Source: JBGPGW01 sp041484095
GTDB taxonomy: Bacteria; Pseudomonadota; Alphaproteobacteria; CADEGL01
Assembly: GCA_041484095.1 (NCBI GenBank)
Contig: JBGPGW010000032.1
Coordinates: forward strand, 1-19,033
Direction of reading: 5' to 3'
DNA length: 19,033 bases
A model generated the notes under the pieces. It saw nothing but the letters and a program-made list of their open reading frames with translations, did not search any database and was not told where the DNA came from. The stretch's first letter is position 1; the number at the start of each line of letters is the position of its first letter. Positions 14,885 through 19,033 of the stretch are shown piece after piece. Position numbers and translations under genes: made by a program.

Positions 14885-16655
14885 GTCGCGATCACCAGGG
14901 AGGAAGCGCCGCGAACACGTCCTTGAGGGACTGGCGATCTCCCCCGGCGTTGCGATCGGGCCGGCGCATGTGAGCGCGGGCCGGCGCGCCGAGGTCCCGG
15001 AGTACCGGATCGCGGCCAACGATGTGGCGGCGGAGCGCGCGCGCTTCGCCGAGGCGGTTGCCAAGTCGTCGCGGCAACTCATGAAACTCAAGGCAAAATC
15101 GACCGCGTTGCCGCCGGCGGCCGTCGAGGAAATCGGGTATCTGCTCGACGCACACCTTCACATGATCCAGGATTCGCGCCTTGTGCATGGCGTGGAAGCG
15201 CGCATCACACATGACCGGATCAATGCCGAGGCGGCCGTCCACGGCGAGATTTTCGATATCACCAAGGGATTTTCGGAGATCGAGGACCGCTACCTTGCCG
15301 CACGCGCTGTCGACATTACCGATGTCGGTGAACGGTTGATCCGCAATCTCACGAAGACGCCCTATCAGGCCTACTCCGTCTTGCCGCAGGGCAGCATCAT
15401 CCTCGCCGAAGATCTGTCGCCGGCGGACACGGCACTCATGGATCCGCGGCGGATCGGCGGTTTCGCGACCGTGCTTGGCGGCGCTGAAGGCCATACCGCC
15501 GTCATGGCGCGCTCGCTCGGCATTCCCGCCGTGCTCGGCGTCGCGGGCCTCACGGCGAATATCCGCAGTGGTGACGTCGTCGTCGTCGACGGGTCGGCGG
15601 GCCGCATCGTCGTGAATCCGAGCGAAGCATCGCTTGCGTTCTATGCCGGTCGGCAGGAAACGCTCGACCGGGAACGACGGCAGTTGACGCGACTGCGCAA
15701 CCTTGCGGCGGTGACGCGCGATGGGATCGATATCCAGATGCATGCCAATGTCGAGTTGCCACGCGAGCTCGACAGCGCGTTGGAAGCCGGGGCGAGCGGC
15801 ATCGGCCTTCTTCGGACCGAGTTCCTGTTCATGAACCGGGACGATCTTCCGAACGAAGACGAGCAATATCGCGCGTTGCTGGGCATCGTCTCCGGCATGG
15901 CCGGCCGGCCCGTGACGATCCGCACCCTCGATCTCGGCGGGGAGAAGCTGGCTGGCTCGTTGGGCCTGCGCCCCTCGCAGAGCGCCAACCCGGCCCTGGG
16001 GCTTCGCGCCATTCGCATCACGCTCATGGAGCCGCGGCTTATGGAAACGCAGCTCGCGGCGATACTCAGGGCCGGCGCGCACGGCCCGATCCGCATCCTT
16101 TTGCCGATGGTGACGACGGTTGGCGAGGTGCGGCAGGTTCGCGACATCCTGCGCAGGGTGGTGCGCCGTCTCAAGCGTCGGCACGTCCCAATCGCCGATC
16201 CGTTGCCGCCGGTGGGTGCGATGATCGAGATTCCGGGCGCGGCGCTCACCGCGGATGCGCTGGCTGGGGTCTGTGACTTTTTTGCGATCGGCACGAACGA
16301 CCTGACCATGTACGCCTTGGCGATTGATCGGGCCGACGAAAGCGTAGCTTATCTTTACAATCCGCTGCATCCGGCCGTGCTGCGGCTCATTCAGTTCGCG
16401 ACCGAGGCGGCTCTTCGCGCGCGCATCCCGGTGAGCCTGTGCGGTGAGATGGCCGGCGACCCGCGCTATACCTCGCTTCTCCTGGGGCTCGGCATTCGGG
16501 ATCTGTCGATGAATCCCGCCAGTCTTCTCAGGGTGAAGCAACGCATTCGCGCCATCGATCTCGTGGCGGCGACACAGCGCGCGCGGCTCATCATGGAGCA
16601 GTGGGATGCCGGGCGGATCACCGCCCTGCTGGACGACTTCAACGCCCTTGCGTGA
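14874..16655 (+). CDS. ptsI: Phosphoenolpyruvate-protein phosphotransferase (PTS Enzyme I)
   Basis: The 593-residue enzyme transfers phosphate from PEP to HPr. The N-terminal HPr-binding and phosphohistidine domains (about 17-245) contain GLAISPGVAIGPA and active His207 in GGAEGHTAVMARS. The PEP-binding TIM-barrel (about 260-590) has GLLRTEFLFM, TLDLGGEK, the FFAIGTNDLTMYALA signature and Cys523 in SLCGEMAGDP. No GAF domain precedes it, so it is the short Enzyme I type and not the long PtsP/EI-Ntr type with GAF. The start is ATG 14874, overlapping the HPr gene by 11 bases; a longer frame to 14793 merely reads HPr codons in another frame. The Lys/Arg-rich first 15 residues are variable. With HPr it forms a phosphate chain that is regulatory rather than sugar-transporting, because no EIIB/EIIC genes are present. 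Confidence 0.96.
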   Translation: MKTRSRSPGRKRREHVLEGLAISPGVAIGPAHVSAGRRAEVPEYRIAANDVAAERARFAEAVAKSSRQLMKLKAKSTALPPAAVEEIGYLLDAHLHMIQDSRLVHGVEARITHDRINAEAAVHGEIFDITKGFSEIEDRYLAARAVDITDVGERLIRNLTKTPYQAYSVLPQGSIILAEDLSPADTALMDPRRIGGFATVLGGAEGHTAVMARSLGIPAVLGVAGLTANIRSGDVVVVDGSAGRIVVNPSEASLAFYAGRQETLDRERRQLTRLRNLAAVTRDGIDIQMHANVELPRELDSALEAGASGIGLLRTEFLFMNRDDLPNEDEQYRALLGIVSGMAGRPVTIRTLDLGGEKLAGSLGLRPSQSANPALGLRAIRITLMEPRLMETQLAAILRAGAHGPIRILLPMVTTVGEVRQVRDILRRVVRRLKRRHVPIADPLPPVGAMIEIPGAALTADALAGVCDFFAIGTNDLTMYALAIDRADESVAYLYNPLHPAVLRLIQFATEAALRARIPVSLCGEMAGDPRYTSLLLGLGIRDLSMNPASLLRVKQRIRAIDLVAATQRARLIMEQWDAGRITALLDDFNALA

Positions 16656-16844
16656 CCGGCTCTCAGGGCTAGTTTACCATACCTAATTACCGAGATAAGT
16701 TTGGCGCCTGCGCCCGCACGCCGAGTGTTGCCGGGCGCCCGCCTGGACTGGTATACGCCCGCGATTAACGGTTTGTGGATTAGTATTGGCAAATCACCGG
16801 CCGGCCCGCGGGAAAGCGTCGGTCTTCACGACTTGGAGCATGTG
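16656..16844 (+). promoter_or_regulatory. ptsI-ahcY intergenic region, probable ahcY promoter and leader
   Basis: This 189-base gap has two AT-rich islands in an otherwise GC-rich sequence: 16671-16701, with TTACC repeated at 16674 and 16687, and 16763-16795, with GATTA repeated at 16763 and 16778. Either may hold promoter or regulator sites for ahcY. I cannot identify a convincing -35/-10 pair, nor the conserved core of an S-adenosylhomocysteine riboswitch. The ahcY ribosome site is GGAG (16835-16838), six bases before its ATG. Confidence 0.4.
16710..16738 (+). terminator. Stem-loop between ptsI and ahcY
   Basis: GCGCCCG (16710-16716) pairs perfectly with CGGGCGC (16732-16738) around a 15-base loop. 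The right arm is part of the ten-base palindrome CGGGCGCCCG (16732-16741), so alternative folds exist. No T-run follows. It could be a weak ptsI terminator or part of an ahcY leader structure. Confidence 0.25.
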
Positions 16845-18140
16845 ATGGCAGGGACGACGGACTACAAAGTCGCGGATATCGCGTTGGCGGATCTCGGGCG
16901 TCGCCAGATCGATCTGGCCGAGTCGGAAATGCCGGGACTGATGGCGCTGAGGGCCGAGTTCGGCAAGGCGAAGCCGCTTGCCGGTGCGCGCATCACAGGC
17001 TGCCTCCACATGACGATCGAGACCGCGGTCCTGATCGAAACGCTGATCGAGCTCGGTGCCGAAATCCGGTGGAGTTCGTGCAACATCTTCTCGACGCAAG
17101 ACCAGGCCGCCGCCGCCATGGCCGCGCGCGGCGTGCCGGTCTTCGCGTGGAAAGGCGAAACAGAGGACGAGTACTGGTGGTGCGTCGAACAGACGATCAA
17201 GGGCCCGAACGGCTGGCAGCCCAACATGTTGCTCGACGACGGCGGCGACCTGACCAAACTCATGCACGATAAATATCCGGACATTCTGGCGGGAATCCGC
17301 GGCCTTTCGGAGGAAACGACGACCGGTGTCCACCGCCTCTATGAGATGGCGCGCAAGGGCGAACTCAAGGTTCCCGCGATCAACGTCAACGACTCCGTGA
17401 CGAAGTCGAAATTCGACAACCTCTACGGCTGTCGCGAAAGCCTCCTCGACGGAATCAAGCGTGCGACCGACGTGATGATCGCGGGGAAAGTGGCGGTCAT
17501 TTGCGGTTACGGCGACGTCGGCAAGGGCAGCGCCGCCGCGCTGGCGCGGCAGGGAGCACGGGTCTTGATCACCGAGATCGATCCGATCTGTGCCTTGCAG
17601 GCGGCGATGGAGGGCTACCAGGTCGTCCGCATGGAGGACGCGGCACCGATCGCAGACATCTTTGTCACCGCTACCGGCTGCAAGGACGTGATCACCATCA
17701 ACCACATGCGCGCAATGAAAGACCGCGCCATCCTATGCAACATCGGACATTTCGATACGGAAATTCAGGTCGACGCCCTGCGCAATCTGCCGTGGCGCGA
17801 GATCAAGCCGCAAGTGGACGAGATCGGCTTTCCCGATGGGCGGCGCCTCATCCTGCTTGCGAAGGGGCGGCTCGTGAATCTGGGCTGCGCCACGGGGCAT
17901 CCGAGCTTCGTGATGAGCGCGTCCTTCACCAACCAGGTGCTTGCCCAGATGGAGTTGTGGGCGAACAGCAAGGCCTATGAGCGGAAAGTTTACGTCCTGC
18001 CGAAGGCGCTCGACGAGAAGGTCGCGTCTCTGCACCTTGGCAAGCTCGGGGCCGCGCTCACGACGCTGACCCCGGAGCAGGCCGGCTATCTCGGCATTGC
18101 GCCCACGGGGCCCTTCAAGCCGGATTACTATCGTTATTGA
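16845..18140 (+). CDS. ahcY: Adenosylhomocysteinase (S-adenosyl-L-homocysteine hydrolase)
   Basis: AhcY splits S-adenosylhomocysteine, the inhibitory by-product of methyltransferases, into adenosine and homocysteine, using bound NAD. The 431-residue product has all family blocks: GCLHMTIETAVLIETL, SSCNIFSTQDQAAAA, FAWKGETEDEYWWC, NMLLDDGGDLT, the NVNDSVTKSKFDN substrate region, the Rossmann NAD site CGYGDVGKGSA (220-230), IGHFDTEI, and the C-terminal KPDYYRY (425-431) whose Lys and Tyr contact NAD of the neighbouring subunit. The start is ATG 16845 with GGAG six bases upstream; the longer frame to 16701 lies in the intergenic leader. In alphaproteobacteria ahcY often follows the chvIG-PTS cluster, as here. 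A PAS-domain sensor gene follows on the same strand. Confidence 0.98.
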   Translation: MAGTTDYKVADIALADLGRRQIDLAESEMPGLMALRAEFGKAKPLAGARITGCLHMTIETAVLIETLIELGAEIRWSSCNIFSTQDQAAAAMAARGVPVFAWKGETEDEYWWCVEQTIKGPNGWQPNMLLDDGGDLTKLMHDKYPDILAGIRGLSEETTTGVHRLYEMARKGELKVPAINVNDSVTKSKFDNLYGCRESLLDGIKRATDVMIAGKVAVICGYGDVGKGSAAALARQGARVLITEIDPICALQAAMEGYQVVRMEDAAPIADIFVTATGCKDVITINHMRAMKDRAILCNIGHFDTEIQVDALRNLPWREIKPQVDEIGFPDGRRLILLAKGRLVNLGCATGHPSFVMSASFTNQVLAQMELWANSKAYERKVYVLPKALDEKVASLHLGKLGAALTTLTPEQAGYLGIAPTGPFKPDYYRY

Positions 18141-18209
18141 CGGATACGCTGTGGATTCCGCACGCTGCAATCAGAACCCGAGGGGTACGGCACGCGCGAA
18201 TGGGGCAGA

Positions 18210-18224
18210 TCGCTAGCCTAGCGA
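18210..18224. repeat. 15-base perfect inverted repeat upstream of the PAS sensor gene
   Basis: TCGCTAG-C-CTAGCGA is a 7-1-7 palindrome located 70 bases after the ahcY stop and just ahead of the likely starts of the PAS sensor gene. It resembles a dimeric-regulator binding site. CTAG is uncommon in many proteobacterial genomes, and it occurs twice in this element. No matching copy was noticed elsewhere in the window. Confidence 0.4.
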
Positions 18225-18289
18225 GACATTGGCTGGATCACACGGTGATCGCCGGTGACGTGCGCCCTGGCGGTCGCGGGACATCCACG

Positions 18290-19033
18290 GTGCAGGGCGC
18301 AATTCGCCGGGGCCGTCTCGTGGCCGTGCTGCTCGTCACGAGCGGTCCCGCGATCGCCGCGGAGCCGCAGATATGGGGCGCGCCGGCAAGCTGGGTCATC
18401 GCCGGCCCGATCGTCGCAGGACTTGCCGCCGCTGCCGCCCTGCTCGGCCGCCGGTTGCAGGCCGCCCGCCGTGAATTGAGGACGGCGCGCGCGGCGCGGG
18501 CTCTGCAGGACACCATTCTCTCCGTCGCTCCGGCGGCGTTCTTGGTTTGGGATGGTCCGGACGGGGACGTCTCATCGCCGCAGCTCGCGAATCTGCTCGG
18601 TTTTCCCGAAGACATGTCTCTTTGCTTTGCCGATATGCTCGGCGTTCTCGCTGCCGATGACGCCTCGGCGCTCAATGCCGCCGCTGCCGGGCTCAGGGAC
18701 CGGGGCGAGGCATTCGATCTCAGTCTTCAAGGGGCCGACGGCAAACGTCATTTTCGCATGACCGGCGTCCGGCTCCGTACGGAGGGATCGGCGGCGCCGA
18801 CCGACGTCCTGTGGGTGAGAGACGTATCGGATACGGTGGCCGCCATGACGGCGGCCAATCTCGAACGCGACCGGTTTCGCCAGGCGCTCGATGCGCTGCC
18901 AATTCCGGTATGGCTGCGAAGCGCGACCCTTCAGATTTGCGACGGCAACCGCGCCTTCGTCGCCGCCGTGGAAGCGCCGTCGGTGGCGAGTGCGGTGGCG
19001 TCCGGCGCCGAGCTTTTGACGGGGCCGGATCGG
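18290..19033 (+). CDS. Membrane PAS-domain sensor protein, probably a histidine kinase (3' truncated by window edge)
   Basis: An open frame runs to the window end without a stop. From GTG 18290 it gives 248 residues: a signal-peptide-like start (RRGRLVAVLLVTSGPAIAA), a transmembrane segment (about 34-52), an Arg/Ala-rich helical linker (53-72), a first PAS-like domain (ILSVAPAAFLVWDGPDG through VLWVRDVSDT) and the start of a second (RFRQALDALPIPVWL...CDGNRAFVAAV). The tandem-PAS layout suggests a sensor histidine kinase, but the kinase domain would lie beyond the edge, so that part is inference. The same frame is open back to ATG 18200, with GTG 18245 and 18260 between; 18290 is preferred because it yields a clean signal peptide and leaves the 18210 palindrome untranslated. 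It follows ahcY on the same strand. Confidence 0.75.
   Translation, partial: MQGAIRRGRLVAVLLVTSGPAIAAEPQIWGAPASWVIAGPIVAGLAAAAALLGRRLQAARRELRTARAARALQDTILSVAPAAFLVWDGPDGDVSSPQLANLLGFPEDMSLCFADMLGVLAADDASALNAAAAGLRDRGEAFDLSLQGADGKRHFRMTGVRLRTEGSAAPTDVLWVRDVSDTVAAMTAANLERDRFRQALDALPIPVWLRSATLQICDGNRAFVAAVEAPSVASAVASGAELLTGPDR

Noticed and set aside
14892..16541. 549-codon minus-strand frame opposite ptsI
   Set aside because: It is fully antisense to Enzyme I, whose motifs are intact across the entire span; the composition is that of a mirror frame.

Overview
This window is GC-rich, gene-dense chromosomal DNA of an alphaproteobacterium, most likely a Rhodospirillales-type lineage. The diagnosis rests on the ChvI/ChvG - RapZ - HPr - Enzyme I - AhcY gene order with pckA nearby, a CHCC zinc-finger protein in front of polA, and frequent GTG starts. 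No insertion sequence, prophage, CRISPR array or rRNA is visible. No stretch longer than 300 bases lacks a gene; the largest gap is the divergent cbtB/chvI intergenic region (277 bases).

Layout. (1) 1-1.7 kb: a tRNA-Arg(CCG) gene on the minus strand, then a plus-strand metal-dependent amidohydrolase. (2) 1.7-3.7 kb, minus strand: an ABC-2-type ATPase whose stop overlaps the GTG start of a lipoprotein alpha/beta-hydrolase. No permease gene accompanies them. (3) 3.8-6.9 kb, plus strand: a small CHCC zinc-finger protein and full-length DNA polymerase I with all three catalytic domains intact. (4) 7.0-10.5 kb, minus strand, in transcription order: cbtB, cbtA (putative cobalt transporter), a HugZ-like pyridoxamine-oxidase-fold/DUF2470 protein, and ATP-dependent PEP carboxykinase (pckA). 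(5) 10.8-16.7 kb, plus strand: chvI, chvG, rapZ, ptsH (HPr), ptsI (Enzyme I). (6) 16.8-19.0 kb, plus strand: ahcY, then a membrane PAS-domain sensor protein that runs off the window edge.

How the genes fit together. pckA, ChvIG, RapZ and the HPr/Enzyme I pair are the conserved alphaproteobacterial module linking envelope sensing, gluconeogenesis and a regulatory PEP phosphotransfer chain. Here the module is altered in two ways. The genes usually found between chvG and rapZ (hprK, HPr kinase/phosphorylase) and between rapZ and ptsH (an EIIA-Man-type protein) are both missing, leaving gaps of about 175 and 215 bases, while HPr keeps both its His and its Ser phosphorylation sites. In addition, cbtB-cbtA-hugZ sits between pckA and chvI, which are direct neighbours in many relatives. 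The rest looks like ordinary core genome. I did not find an obviously new multi-gene system. The most worthwhile leads are the trimmed phosphotransfer locus, the foldable GC-rich leader of cbtB without a recognisable B12 box, and two small ORFs that overlap downstream start codons.
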